Source of the DNA: an uncultured Bacteroidales bacterium
GTDB taxonomy: Bacteria; Bacteroidota; Bacteroidia; Bacteroidales; Paludibacteraceae
Assembly: GCA_902798015.1 (NCBI GenBank)
Contig: CADBVL010000006.1
Span: forward strand, 1-50,222
Direction of reading: 5' to 3'
Length of the DNA: 50,222 nt
Part shown: positions 36,944-46,543 of the stretch, one piece after another
Layout: each line of letters begins with the position of its first letter
Numbering within the stretch: the stretch's first letter is position 1
The notes under the pieces: generated by a model
The model's database searches: none
What the model was told of the DNA's origin: nothing
Seen by the model: the letters and a program-made list of their open reading frames with translations, nothing else
Translations under genes and position numbers: made by a program

Positions 36944-39394
36944 ATGAAGATTGATTGGAAAAAAATTGCGCCGTATGTGGTGGCGCTGGTAGTCTTTCTC
37001 GGATTTGCTGTACTTTATTGCAGTCCCATGCTGGAAGGTAAAGTGCTTTATGCCGGTGATACTATGAATTGGTTGGGGGTTGCGCATCAAACGCAAGAAT
37101 ACAAAGCACAAACAGGTGAGTCTTGCTGGTGGACGGGGTCTATGTTCAGCGGTATGCCAACTTACCAGATCGATCCTCACATTCCATCGCACAAGGTATC
37201 GCAGGCTTGGATACGCAACACATTGCACTTCGGGTTGGGAGACACGATGGGTATTATCTTTGGATATTTCTTGGGATTCTATATACTGCTCCTTTGTTTT
37301 GGTATCAATCCATGGTTGAGCATTGCCGGTGCATTAGGCATGGGTATGAGCACCTATTTCTTCTTAATTATCCCAGCCGGGCATGCCACCAAAGCCGTTG
37401 CCTTAGGTTACTTACCGGCATTGATTGGTGGCATTCACCTTGTTTTCCAGCAAAAATATTGGTACGGCATTCCTATTTTACTCATTTTTGGAATGACAAG
37501 TATTGTTATGCATCCGCAGATGACATACTACATAGCCATGTTGGCGGGCGTTATGACGATTGCTGAAGTAGTAATACTTGGTATTAAGAAAGAATGGAAA
37601 ACCATCGGCACAGGCATTGCCGTCTGCGTTGCATGCCTTGCTTTATTAATTGGAACCAAGATCTGCTATTTGTCCATTAATAGTGAATATATCAAAGAAA
37701 CCATGCGCGGCGGGCACAGTGAACTCACCAAACAGGCAAAGGACAAACCGGCAGAAGGACTCGATATCAAATATGCCACCGATTGGAGTTACGGCAAAGG
37801 CGAGACTTTGACGCTCTTAATACCCAACTGGGAAGGCGGTGCCAGCGGATACAATGTCGGTAAAGACTCGCAATTATGCAAAGCTATGCGCAGCAAGGGT
37901 GTACCTAAACGCGATGCGGAGCAGTTCTGTCAACATGCGCCCACCTATCATGGGGAGAAGGCGTTTACCAGCGGAGCTGTATATGTCGGAGCCATTGTAT
38001 GTTTCTTGTTCTTGCTCGGCTTACTCATCGTACCGGGACCATACAAGTGGGCACTACTTTTCGCTACACTCATGTCCATCTTCCTCGCGTGGGGGAAAAA
38101 TATGATGTGGTTGACGGAACTGTTCTTCAACTATTTCCCGATGTACAACAAGTTCCGCGCTGTGGAATCCATTCTTGTTGTAGCGGAAATAACGATGCCT
38201 CTTCTCGGATTCCTCGGGTTACAGCGCATTCTCAACGGAGAAATAGAATGGCCGAAATTACGAACCAGTCTGATCATCGCAGGTGGCGTTACGGCAGGTA
38301 TTTGTCTGTTCGCAGCCCTCTTTGCCGGAGGATTCGATATGACCAGTACGTATGACGCACAATGGAAAGCACAAGTACCGCAGTGGCTGTATGATGCAAT
38401 TCTTGACCAACGCGTCGATATGGCGAAAGCCGATGCATGGCGCAGCCTGCTTTTCGTGGTTTTAGGTTGTGCGCTGGTCTTCTGGTATGCATATCGACAA
38501 ACGACAAACGACAAACGACAAACGACAAATTCAATATTATACGCCGGCCTCGCCGCGTTGATATTGATCGACATGGTACCTGTCAACAAGCGTTTCTTCA
38601 ACAACGATAATTTTGTCAAGTCCAAGGATGCAGATGCTCATTTCAAAATGCAACCATGGGAGGAGCAGATTTTACAAGACAAAACGCTGGATTATCGTGT
38701 GCTGAACTTGAATACCAACACCTTCAATGACTCGCGTACCAGTTATCGTCTCAAATCGATTGGCGGTTACCACGCTGCGAAATTGCGTCGTTACCAAGAT
38801 CTGATTGACGAGCATATCAGTAAGATGAATTGGAGTGTGCTCAATATGCTGAACACCAAGTATATCATTACCAAGCAAGGTGTTTATCCGAATCCGGATG
38901 CGATGGGAAATGCATGGTTCGTTAACTCGGTGCTCTTTGTTCCAACTCCGGACGATGAGAGTGAGGCACTCAACACGCTTGATCTGCATACAACAGCGGT
39001 TGCAGACGAGAAGTTCCGTGATGTTCTTACCTGCGAACCACAACCGAGTGCAGAAGATAATATCGTTTTAACGGAATATACGCCGAATCGACTCTCTTAT
39101 TCTGCTTCCGTTGCACATGATCGTGTAGCCGTCTTCTCTGAAATCTATTATCCGCACGGATGGCATTTATACGTTGACGGTCAGGAAGTTAAACTTGGAC
39201 GCACAAATTATGTACTCCGCGCAGCAGTAATTCCTGCCGGCGAGCACACGTTAAAAATGGAGTTTGTACCAGATCAATTAAAATGGGATAAACTCGGCTA
39301 TGCGCTGGTGATTTTTTCGATTATAATAAGTCTATGCCTCTTGGGTTGGCCTTTATGGAGACCTAAAAAGTCAACGACAAAGCCCGCTCAATAA
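36944..39394 (+). CDS. YfhO-like polytopic membrane protein
   Basis: 816 aa with about a dozen membrane segments in residues 8-540, one more at the C-terminus (about 788-806), and a large extracytoplasmic domain between (540-785). It is similar in layout to YfhO/GT-C-like proteins of Bacteroidota: N-terminal GDTMNWLGVAHQTQEY with an acidic motif in the first outside loop, and near the end HGWHLYVDGQEVKLGRTNYVLRAAVIPAGEHTLKMEF. A role in glycosyl or lipid-linked sugar transfer to the envelope is inferred. Residues 518-529 are encoded by five perfect heptamers (38495-38529). The 3' end overlaps the convergent glf gene by 32 bp. Confidence 0.82.
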   Translation: MKIDWKKIAPYVVALVVFLGFAVLYCSPMLEGKVLYAGDTMNWLGVAHQTQEYKAQTGESCWWTGSMFSGMPTYQIDPHIPSHKVSQAWIRNTLHFGLGDTMGIIFGYFLGFYILLLCFGINPWLSIAGALGMGMSTYFFLIIPAGHATKAVALGYLPALIGGIHLVFQQKYWYGIPILLIFGMTSIVMHPQMTYYIAMLAGVMTIAEVVILGIKKEWKTIGTGIAVCVACLALLIGTKICYLSINSEYIKETMRGGHSELTKQAKDKPAEGLDIKYATDWSYGKGETLTLLIPNWEGGASGYNVGKDSQLCKAMRSKGVPKRDAEQFCQHAPTYHGEKAFTSGAVYVGAIVCFLFLLGLLIVPGPYKWALLFATLMSIFLAWGKNMMWLTELFFNYFPMYNKFRAVESILVVAEITMPLLGFLGLQRILNGEIEWPKLRTSLIIAGGVTAGICLFAALFAGGFDMTSTYDAQWKAQVPQWLYDAILDQRVDMAKADAWRSLLFVVLGCALVFWYAYRQTTNDKRQTTNSILYAGLAALILIDMVPVNKRFFNNDNFVKSKDADAHFKMQPWEEQILQDKTLDYRVLNLNTNTFNDSRTSYRLKSIGGYHAAKLRRYQDLIDEHISKMNWSVLNMLNTKYIITKQGVYPNPDAMGNAWFVNSVLFVPTPDDESEALNTLDLHTTAVADEKFRDVLTCEPQPSAEDNIVLTEYTPNRLSYSASVAHDRVAVFSEIYYPHGWHLYVDGQEVKLGRTNYVLRAAVIPAGEHTLKMEFVPDQLKWDKLGYALVIFSIIISLCLLGWPLWRPKKSTTKPAQ
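38495..38529 (+). repeat. Five perfect CGACAAA heptamers inside the yfhO-like gene
   Basis: Five identical 7-nt units in a row, with no mismatch, encoding RQTTNDKRQTTN just after a membrane helix (WYAY). Five units are 35 nt, so the frame depends on the flanking bases. The lack of mismatches suggests a recent expansion. Confidence 0.85.
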
Positions 39395-40487
39395 TAGGAG
39401 CCATATCATAGTACTTATACTCTGCCAATCGGCCGCCGAAGAGAACATCTTTTTCTTTGGCGGCTAATTGTTTATATTGCTCTGCTAATGCATTGTTTCG
39501 CGCATCATTAACCGGATAATACGGTTCCATTCCGGACTTATATTCCGTACTGTATTCCTCGCTCACTACTGTTTTGGGCACATCATACACCGCCTGTCCG
39601 AATTGCTCAAAATGCTTATGTTCTATCACGCGGGTATATGGCTTTTCGTGGGAAGTAAAATTCATTACGGCATTCCCTTGGTAATTTGGCTTGTTCTCTA
39701 CGCGCGTCTTGAACGTAACCGTGCGCCAATCCAAACGACCTAAACAAAAATCGAAATATTCATCCAGCTGGCCGGTATAGATCAGTTTGTCTGCTACCTC
39801 TTGCCAATGATCTTTGTACTCCGCAAAAAAGTCACAATTCGTTTTGGTTTCTATCCCTTCCAACAGTTTCTCAATCAACACGTTATACCCGCCGATGGGT
39901 ATACCTTGATACGTATCATTAAAATAGTTATTGTCAAATACGAAACGTACAGGCAAACGTTTGATTATAAATGCGGGAAGTTCCTTGCAATCACGTCCCC
40001 ACTGTTTTTCAGTATATTCTTTAATCAGTTTTTGGAAAATATCTTTGCCGACCAAACATAGTGCCTGTTCTTCCAAATTTTGCGGTTCTCGACCGCCTAA
40101 TGCCGCTAATGCTTCCGCTTTTTGCTCGTTGATGCGTGTCTCCGCCTCTTGCGGCGTTTTCACATCAGGCCACATCTGGCAGAACGTATTCATGTTAAAC
40201 GGTAAATTATATAACTCCCCCTTGTAGTTAGCGATAGGACTATTCGTATAACGGTTGAACGGAACAAAACTATTCACAAAATCCCACACTTGCTTGTTGC
40301 TTGTGTGAAAAATATGGGCTCCGTAAGTATGTACGTGGATTCCCTCTATATTCTCACAATACACATTGCCGCCCAAATGCGGACGACGGTCAATCACCAG
40401 ACATTTCTTGCCTAGTTGATGAAGTCGATAGGCACATGTAGCGCCAAAGAGTCCTGCTCCGACAATAAGATAATCGTACTGTTTCAT
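39363..40487 (-). CDS. glf: UDP-galactopyranose mutase
   Basis: 374 aa flavoprotein that converts UDP-galactopyranose to UDP-galactofuranose. FAD motif YLIVGAGLFGATCAYRLHQLGKKCLVIDRRPHLGGNVY (residues 6-43), HTYGAHIFHTSNKQVWDFVNSF, the flavin-site YTGQLDEYFDF, and the C-terminal RLAEYKYYDM are typical. Its presence shows that the polysaccharide made here contains galactofuranose. Last gene of the minus-strand operon, 1 nt after the glycosyltransferase gene; its end overlaps the convergent yfhO-like gene by 32 bp, with no terminator visible. Confidence 0.97.
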   Translation of the reverse strand: MKQYDYLIVGAGLFGATCAYRLHQLGKKCLVIDRRPHLGGNVYCENIEGIHVHTYGAHIFHTSNKQVWDFVNSFVPFNRYTNSPIANYKGELYNLPFNMNTFCQMWPDVKTPQEAETRINEQKAEALAALGGREPQNLEEQALCLVGKDIFQKLIKEYTEKQWGRDCKELPAFIIKRLPVRFVFDNNYFNDTYQGIPIGGYNVLIEKLLEGIETKTNCDFFAEYKDHWQEVADKLIYTGQLDEYFDFCLGRLDWRTVTFKTRVENKPNYQGNAVMNFTSHEKPYTRVIEHKHFEQFGQAVYDVPKTVVSEEYSTEYKSGMEPYYPVNDARNNALAEQYKQLAAKEKDVLFGGRLAEYKYYDMAPIIERALSLTF

Positions 40488-40488
40488 A

Positions 40489-41502
40489 TTATCCGACTAT
40501 ACTGTTTTTTCTCGCATAATAACGTAATAATTGTGTTGCCACTTGGGGACATAAATGGCAAATGACTACCAACAGACGCAATACCTTTTTTCTCTTCAGA
40601 TATACGTTCTGCTTATATGCTGGCACTTCTTGCAGAAGTTTTTGATAGACTTCTTCGAATACTTCTTTCTTCGGTTCCAATGCGTTGACCACATAGTTCA
40701 CCAACGTCGAAAGATAGCCTTTCTTGATGTAAAGAAAATCTATTTCTTGTTGATACTCAGGATACACACCCTGCTGCTTCGCATAATCCATGAGTTTGGT
40801 GAACACGATGAGTCGCTTCTTGTACTTCACACTGTCCTTGGTCGTACATACAGATCCGGGACGAATGAGATAATGGTAAAACGGAACATCTACTCGCGCA
40901 ATCGAATTGGCTGTCATTAGCGCGCAAGCAAGGAAGAAACTATCATCAGCGCTTCGGTCCTCCGGGTAGCGGATAACTCGCTTCTCAATTAACTCGCGAC
41001 GATAGATGAATGTCCAGAAATAACTTACATAATGCGTCAAAAAGAATGCACGCTTATCGGGGGAGAACGCTCCCTCTGTCACTTCAGGATTGGATAATAT
41101 CTCCGACGGAGTGCCATCCAAATAGTCCTTACTCGCTTGGCACATACAAAGATCTGTATTCCCTTGTTCCTTCGCGCGATTATATAGGCGTTCGAACATA
41201 TCCGGCTCAATCCAGTCGTCCGAATCAACGAACGCAATATATTCTCCTTTCGCCTCTGGGATGGCGAAATTACGCGCCATGCCGGCACCTAAATTGTGAT
41301 TTGGAGTTAAGACCCTGAATTGTTTCTCGCGAGGATGCCCGGCTATCGTTTGTTGCAGTAATTCAATACTATTATCGGGTCCGTGATCATCCACAAAAAG
41401 GAACTCCATCTCTTGCAAAGTTTGGTTCAGCAAACTCTGCGTACATTTAACGATGTACTCTGCTACACCGTAAACCGGTAAAATAACTGATACTTTAATC
41501 AT
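40489..41502 (-). CDS. Family 2 glycosyltransferase
   Basis: 337 aa from ATG 41502, which overlaps the previous gene by 4 bp; the frame extends 8 codons further upstream but MIKVSVILPVYGVAEYI is the normal GT2 start. GT-A fold with DDHGPDNS and the DxD-type VDSDDW. The C-terminal KRKKVLRLLVVICHLCPQVATQLLRYY may bind the membrane. With glf next to it, it may be a galactofuranosyl or related transferase, but the donor cannot be read from sequence. Confidence 0.9.
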   Translation of the reverse strand: MIKVSVILPVYGVAEYIVKCTQSLLNQTLQEMEFLFVDDHGPDNSIELLQQTIAGHPREKQFRVLTPNHNLGAGMARNFAIPEAKGEYIAFVDSDDWIEPDMFERLYNRAKEQGNTDLCMCQASKDYLDGTPSEILSNPEVTEGAFSPDKRAFFLTHYVSYFWTFIYRRELIEKRVIRYPEDRSADDSFFLACALMTANSIARVDVPFYHYLIRPGSVCTTKDSVKYKKRLIVFTKLMDYAKQQGVYPEYQQEIDFLYIKKGYLSTLVNYVVNALEPKKEVFEEVYQKLLQEVPAYKQNVYLKRKKVLRLLVVICHLCPQVATQLLRYYARKNSIVG

Positions 41503-42680
41503 AGTGATTCCAAAAGTGTTTTCCATTGAGCGGCAACATTTTCACGCGAGAAACGCTGCACATCTATTATAGCATTCTGCGCGAGCGTGTTGCGCAGCTG
41601 GTCATTATTCATCAACTCCTTTAATTGTGCGGCATATGCATCTATATCGCCTTCCGGAATGATGTAACCATTTCTGCCGGACTGGATAATATCATGCACC
41701 GCGCTGTAGCTATCAAAGGCGATAGGTACACATCCGCAAGGCATCGCTTCCATTAACGTCATAGGCCATCCTTCAAAAGCAGATGTCATAATAAAGATAG
41801 AAGCCTCTTGATAGTATTGCAAAGGATCTTGGTGCCCCATAAAAGACAAATCTTTCAGTTCCCATTTCTCCTCCAATTGTCTGTAATAGCTCCTATCTTC
41901 TCCATCCCCAATTATTTTCAATTGCCAGTTCTCATGCTGAATCTTTTTCCAAACTCGTAGTGCTAATTTGACCCGTTTTTGCCTTTCGTCCATTCTTGCC
42001 ACTAATAAAATTGTCTTTTTCTTCTTTTCTTTCCATTCTTCATCAATATCGTAGGACAAAACATTAGGAATAGCATCATAATGGTCTAAACTACCTTGTA
42101 CAAATTGATCGTATTGAGCAATAAAGCCCTTTGATAGCATTATCATTTTATCAGCCGTTTCATATGCCAACTTATATTTAGGGGCGATAGACCTTTTAAC
42201 AAAAGACGGTACAACTTTATTTGCCATTTGCAAAATCAGTTGCCGCAAGGAACTTGTTTTGTTTTTGCCGTAAATGAACCTTTGAAATAGTGTTGCAACA
42301 TCCATTCTCACTAATTCAAAACCGGGCATATTATGAAATACGAATAATAAAGCAGGGCAATGCTTGGAATTATTGCATGCATCCCTCAACATCGGCATAA
42401 TAGCATTCACTCTTCCATCTGCTCCTTGCGCTATAACGATCTGTATTTCATGTGCGTCTATTATTTGGGAAATACTTTCTACAGGGGTTTCTGTAGGCAG
42501 CAGATATTTGTTGAGAAAAACATCATTTGTTGTTTTGTTCAAATGATTCTCTTGCGTGAATAGAGAATAGCATTTCCAATGATACAATTGGGTAAAAGCG
42601 CCTGCTAATACATAAGTGATACGCTCTATACCGCCAATAAGGGGATAGACGTTTTTATTTGTTACAAAGAGAATATTCAT
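41499..42680 (-). CDS. Family 4 glycosyltransferase
   Basis: 393 aa GT-B enzyme. The N-terminal FVTNKNVYPLIGGIERITYVLAGAF and the C-terminal GT4 block (ILLVARMDERQKRVKLALRVWKKI, DLSFMGHQDPLQYYQEASIFIMTSAFEGWPMTLMEAMPCGCVPIAFDS) are clear, with the EX7E motif in FEGWPMTLMEA. Cytoplasmic or membrane-associated, retaining. It overlaps both neighbours by 4 bp (ATGA). This and the next gene are among the most AT-rich in the window. Confidence 0.93.
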   Translation of the reverse strand: MNILFVTNKNVYPLIGGIERITYVLAGAFTQLYHWKCYSLFTQENHLNKTTNDVFLNKYLLPTETPVESISQIIDAHEIQIVIAQGADGRVNAIMPMLRDACNNSKHCPALLFVFHNMPGFELVRMDVATLFQRFIYGKNKTSSLRQLILQMANKVVPSFVKRSIAPKYKLAYETADKMIMLSKGFIAQYDQFVQGSLDHYDAIPNVLSYDIDEEWKEKKKKTILLVARMDERQKRVKLALRVWKKIQHENWQLKIIGDGEDRSYYRQLEEKWELKDLSFMGHQDPLQYYQEASIFIMTSAFEGWPMTLMEAMPCGCVPIAFDSYSAVHDIIQSGRNGYIIPEGDIDAYAAQLKELMNNDQLRNTLAQNAIIDVQRFSRENVAAQWKTLLESL

Positions 42681-43468
42681 TGTTCGTCCAAAAAAGCTAT
42701 TTCTGCTAAATGCGTTATCCTTTTATCCTCCGGTGGTATTTGCATATAGTCGCCAAAGAGCGCTGTCAGATATGCATCTGGATTATGGGGGGCAAAGACT
42801 TTGTGTCCCTCAAAATCAATTTCGGTTAAGGGGAATATATCTTTCTCACTTATATGGTTATAGGAGATCCATCCATATATGTGCCCCCACATATGCGAAT
42901 GGAAAATTCTCGTCCATAAGCGACATAGCCCGACACATAAAATCGAGGGAAGATAACATATATACCCCAATAGTTTCTCAATAAAACGGTCGCTGTAATT
43001 ATGGATGCCGCGTACACATCGGATATATACAAAATCAATTATACTTTTCAATGGTAAAGGTACCACTTCTTCCATTGGAATGAGGTCTATATAAATTCCA
43101 CGTTCTTTCATTCGTTTGGAATAATGGTCTTCAAAAACGGAGTTCTTATCCCGAACTTTGCAGATGAGCATATAGTAATTCCAATCTGTGGTCACATCCT
43201 GATAGCAAAGATTCTGCGGAAGTTCTGTCTGTAAGATTTGACGAATGCGGGGAATATCGGTCACTCTGATGTTAATGTCCAAGTCATCATCCCATGGAAT
43301 AAAACCACCATGACGAACAGCACCAAGCAATGTGCCCCCATCCAACCAATAGTCTATATGATGCTTGCGTAATATTCTATCCACCACGAGCAATATATCC
43401 AACATCCGCAATTGTGCCTTGCGGAGAGTCGAGCCCTCCGGGTTATACCTCCGTAAATTTTCCATCAT
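42677..43468 (-). CDS. LicD family phosphotransferase
   Basis: 263 aa with the LicD core IDYWLDGGTLLGAVRHGGFIPWDDDLDINI (residues 35-64), the metal- and nucleotide-binding fold of the LicD/fukutin group. LicD proteins transfer a phospho-alcohol (phosphocholine, or phosphoglycerol and others in homologues) from a CDP-activated donor to a sugar. The preceding gene encodes a cytidylyltransferase-like domain that could make such a donor. It overlaps both neighbours by 4 bp. Start ATG 43468 or the adjacent ATG 43465. Confidence 0.92.
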   Translation of the reverse strand: MMENLRRYNPEGSTLRKAQLRMLDILLVVDRILRKHHIDYWLDGGTLLGAVRHGGFIPWDDDLDINIRVTDIPRIRQILQTELPQNLCYQDVTTDWNYYMLICKVRDKNSVFEDHYSKRMKERGIYIDLIPMEEVVPLPLKSIIDFVYIRCVRGIHNYSDRFIEKLLGYICYLPSILCVGLCRLWTRIFHSHMWGHIYGWISYNHISEKDIFPLTEIDFEGHKVFAPHNPDAYLTALFGDYMQIPPEDKRITHLAEIAFLDEQ

Positions 43469-44934
43469 TTGTTTTCTTCTCTAAGACGAATAAGTGTCTC
43501 ATTTATCAGTGTGCTACTGGTGCCTTTGGTATAAGGAAAATAGACTACTTTTGCACCTACTTCGGCCAACTCCGCTTCTATCTTGTTCCATTTGTCGGTT
43601 CCTTTCCAGTCGTCGCCGACAAACATCACATCAAAATGGTATTTCTTCCAAGCACCGAGTTTATCCATATTCTCCTGTGTTACCACTTCATCCACATATT
43701 TGATTGCTGCAACTATTTCTTTGCGTTCCTCAAAGGGAATCACGGCATGTTTGCCCTTATAACCTACCAAATCATCTGTTGAGACACCCACTATCAGACA
43801 TTGTGCTTTGGCTTTGCGCAGTAAATTCAAATGGCCTATATGAAACAAGTCATACACGCCCGTTGTATAGCCTATCTTTATGGGATCAACCATATTCAGA
43901 AACTCTTGCAAACAATACAACTGCCACTTCTGATTTCCCGTCAGCGAGGTCATGTCAATATCTCTTCTGAATTCCGGACGTGTCGGACCCGCCCAATCCT
44001 TGAAATAAATATCTACCGGACGAGGCATCGGGGTCTTTTCCGGAATGGGAATCTCCGGATAACACATTTGGAACAATTCACGAATCAAGTATTTCGACTC
44101 TCCTCTTCGGATGCGTGCAAGATCCAACGGCTCTGCCATCTTTACCATGCCTGATGGATCAAAGAGTGGAACATATTTCATTCCTGCAGTTATAACCGCA
44201 TTGCAATACGAACCACTCGACTCATGCGCAAAAATCTCATCTTGGAAACGCAAGAAATCTATCTTGTTGTTCGGCAAGCGATAGCGCTCATAGATATGAG
44301 CCATAGACACTGGTTCTTTGAGTACTTTCTTCGGATCCAAGAATGTGTAGAAATCTACCCACTCATCAAAATCCCAATCTTTAGAAAGCATCTTATCCAT
44401 ACCGCCAAATACCAAGTCACTACCGTCAGCAGCTACAATTTGCTCCACTCCGTCTTTCTTTGCCTGTAGCGCTGCCTCCATAATTTGCGGCTCAATCGAA
44501 TGTACAGGAGCACCCTTCATCTTCATCAATGCCGGAAGATGCTTCTTCACGATATCAAAATTGATGTCCACGTAATGCAGATTCAACTTATATTTCTCCG
44601 CATAGAGTTTCGCACGTTCCATATCGCCGGTCGAGAATGTTCCATCCATAAAGCGGAACGTATAAGCGTCCGTACCCGGTTTCAAGAAAGCAGCCAAACA
44701 AGCAGAATCCATTCCTCCCGATAGTAAAATACCCAACTTTGTATTCTTCTGCTTCTCGGCAAACATCTCCTTATAGGCCTTTGCGATATCTTCGGCTGTA
44801 TGTACCAATACTTTCTTCTCTTCAGGATAGGGAATATCTAAGGTATGATGCAAGCCTTCCTTAAACTGCTTGTTCGGGTCTTCTACATAACGAAATGTTA
44901 AGTACGAACTCATGCAATAATTTTTATCTTCCAT
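43465..44934 (-). CDS. Fusion of AsnB-type amidotransferase synthetase domain and TagD-like cytidylyltransferase
   Basis: 489 aa in two parts. Residues 1-340: asparagine synthetase-type ATP pyrophosphatase domain with PP-loop LLSGGMDSACLAAF (69-82), AADGSDLVFGGMD, and a C-terminal block with RRDIDMTSLTGNQKW. The N-terminal glutaminase domain of AsnB is missing. Residues 355-489: a nucleotidyltransferase with IGYTTGVYDLFHIGHLNLLRKAK (HxGH) and YTKGTSSTLI (like RTxGISTT), as in glycerol-3-phosphate or ethanolamine-phosphate cytidylyltransferases. The fusion suggests that one polypeptide activates a phospho-alcohol with CTP and performs an adenylation/amidation step. LicD downstream would use the CDP product. 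The real substrates are unknown. Confidence 0.85.
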   Translation of the reverse strand: MEDKNYCMSSYLTFRYVEDPNKQFKEGLHHTLDIPYPEEKKVLVHTAEDIAKAYKEMFAEKQKNTKLGILLSGGMDSACLAAFLKPGTDAYTFRFMDGTFSTGDMERAKLYAEKYKLNLHYVDINFDIVKKHLPALMKMKGAPVHSIEPQIMEAALQAKKDGVEQIVAADGSDLVFGGMDKMLSKDWDFDEWVDFYTFLDPKKVLKEPVSMAHIYERYRLPNNKIDFLRFQDEIFAHESSGSYCNAVITAGMKYVPLFDPSGMVKMAEPLDLARIRRGESKYLIRELFQMCYPEIPIPEKTPMPRPVDIYFKDWAGPTRPEFRRDIDMTSLTGNQKWQLYCLQEFLNMVDPIKIGYTTGVYDLFHIGHLNLLRKAKAQCLIVGVSTDDLVGYKGKHAVIPFEERKEIVAAIKYVDEVVTQENMDKLGAWKKYHFDVMFVGDDWKGTDKWNKIEAELAEVGAKVVYFPYTKGTSSTLINETLIRLREENK

Positions 44935-44952
44935 AGTGAGTGTATTTTGACT

Positions 44953-46521
44953 TTAATATTTCTGACTACTAGTAATACCCTGCCAAACAACCGATGCCAG
45001 GGATTGGTTCTGGGGTTTGTATTCTTCGCCCGAGAGAATCAACTTCTCCACTTTCAATTGGCGTAAATTCTGCGGTTCTACTTTATAGGGATTATCAGAC
45101 AGAATAACCATATCGGCTATCTTCCCTTTCTCCAAAGTTCCACGCGCCTTCTCATCAAACGTAGCATAGCACCCATTATACGTCAACATACGCAAAGCCG
45201 TATAAACATCCACCGATTGACTCGGATTCGTATGATTGCAAGCCCTGTACAACCAGTCTATCGGGTCCGGATTCGTACATGGAGCATCACTACCCTGACC
45301 GACTATACATCCGTTTTCCACAAAGGTCTTCACGGGATTCAGTTGCGCATTTCGCTCCTTACCCAAGATACTCTCCGTGTACTCTGGCGGTTCCTGGCGC
45401 CAGTTATCGAATGCGGATTGCATCAACAAGTTAATATGGTATTGAGCACATATATCTATACCATCTTTCGTAGGCAGGCAAGCATGAATAATGCCATGTC
45501 GGTGGTCTTCCCTCGGACAATCATCCAAGGCGGCTTTCAAAGCCTTCGTTGCTTGCTCAAATGCCCTATCACCTATCGCGTGCATCTCTATCTGCAAGCC
45601 CATACGATTCGCTTTCTTGCAGAACTCAATCACCTTTTCATCCGTATAGTATAGCACACCGCTGTTGTTCTTGTCGTTCACATACGGCTCAATCATTGCC
45701 GCATCCTGTGAACCATAACAACCGTCCAACGCACACTCAAAACAACCTCCTATTCGCGGCAGTTTACGATTTGTAGCCACGCTTGTGTCCATCGATTGCG
45801 GAAACACACGTATCTGAAAACCGTTCTGCACACTCTTCGCGAACAACTTCTCTATCGTAATATCCGCATTCAATGGAAAACCTACTCCGCTCACGGTATG
45901 TACCATGCCTATACCTTTGGAGGCCTCATAATCCACAGCCTTCTGCATGTTGCGAATCATATTCGGAATAGATACCGAATTGGAAATATAGTCCGAAACG
46001 GCAAAGAATGCCTCCTGATTCATCTCGCCGCTTTCCGGGTGATATCCACGCAGTTTACTCAGTTTCTTTTCCAACTTCTTTAGTAACGGAGTATTCACTA
46101 CACAAGCATGTCCGTCATACTTAACCATCATCATCGGTTTGTCCGGGCATACACTGTCCAACTCCTCACGGTTAATCAGTCTCCGCTCTTTGACCGAATA
46201 AGGCGATGCACCAAATGCCAACAGACTTTTCTCTTCTGCCTTATCCGCATATTTCTTAATGGCTTTCAACATCTCTTTGTTAGACGTGAAATCCATCACA
46301 TTCAATCCGGCATGGAAGATGGCAAACGATGCAAAATGCTGGTGTGTATCTACAAAAGAAGGGATAAGAGCCCGTTCCCCTAACTCCGTCACCTCTTCCT
46401 TTGCATACTTTTTCGGACACTCATTGCCGACATATACAATCCGTCCTACATCTTCTACAAGATATTGACAGATGGTATTATTCGCATCTACCGTAATAAT
46501 ATTTCCATGATAAACTTTCAT
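44953..46521 (-). CDS. Amidohydrolase family 3 (YtcJ-like)
   Basis: 522 aa metal-dependent hydrolase of the amidohydrolase superfamily. PSFVDTHQHFASF is the first metal motif; later blocks are QIEMHAIGDRAFEQA, GIIHACLPTKDG, and GSDAPCTNPDPIDWLYRA (the late Asp ligand). No signal peptide, so cytoplasmic. Members hydrolyse amide bonds of small molecules; YtcJ itself is poorly characterised. It lies 18 nt before the AsnB-TagD fusion gene in a polysaccharide operon, which is unusual, and suggests it supplies or trims the small molecule used there. Confidence 0.9.
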   Translation of the reverse strand: MKVYHGNIITVDANNTICQYLVEDVGRIVYVGNECPKKYAKEEVTELGERALIPSFVDTHQHFASFAIFHAGLNVMDFTSNKEMLKAIKKYADKAEEKSLLAFGASPYSVKERRLINREELDSVCPDKPMMMVKYDGHACVVNTPLLKKLEKKLSKLRGYHPESGEMNQEAFFAVSDYISNSVSIPNMIRNMQKAVDYEASKGIGMVHTVSGVGFPLNADITIEKLFAKSVQNGFQIRVFPQSMDTSVATNRKLPRIGGCFECALDGCYGSQDAAMIEPYVNDKNNSGVLYYTDEKVIEFCKKANRMGLQIEMHAIGDRAFEQATKALKAALDDCPREDHRHGIIHACLPTKDGIDICAQYHINLLMQSAFDNWRQEPPEYTESILGKERNAQLNPVKTFVENGCIVGQGSDAPCTNPDPIDWLYRACNHTNPSQSVDVYTALRMLTYNGCYATFDEKARGTLEKGKIADMVILSDNPYKVEPQNLRQLKVEKLILSGEEYKPQNQSLASVVWQGITSSQKY

Positions 46522-46543
46522 ATCTTTCTTTTATTTTTTTCTT

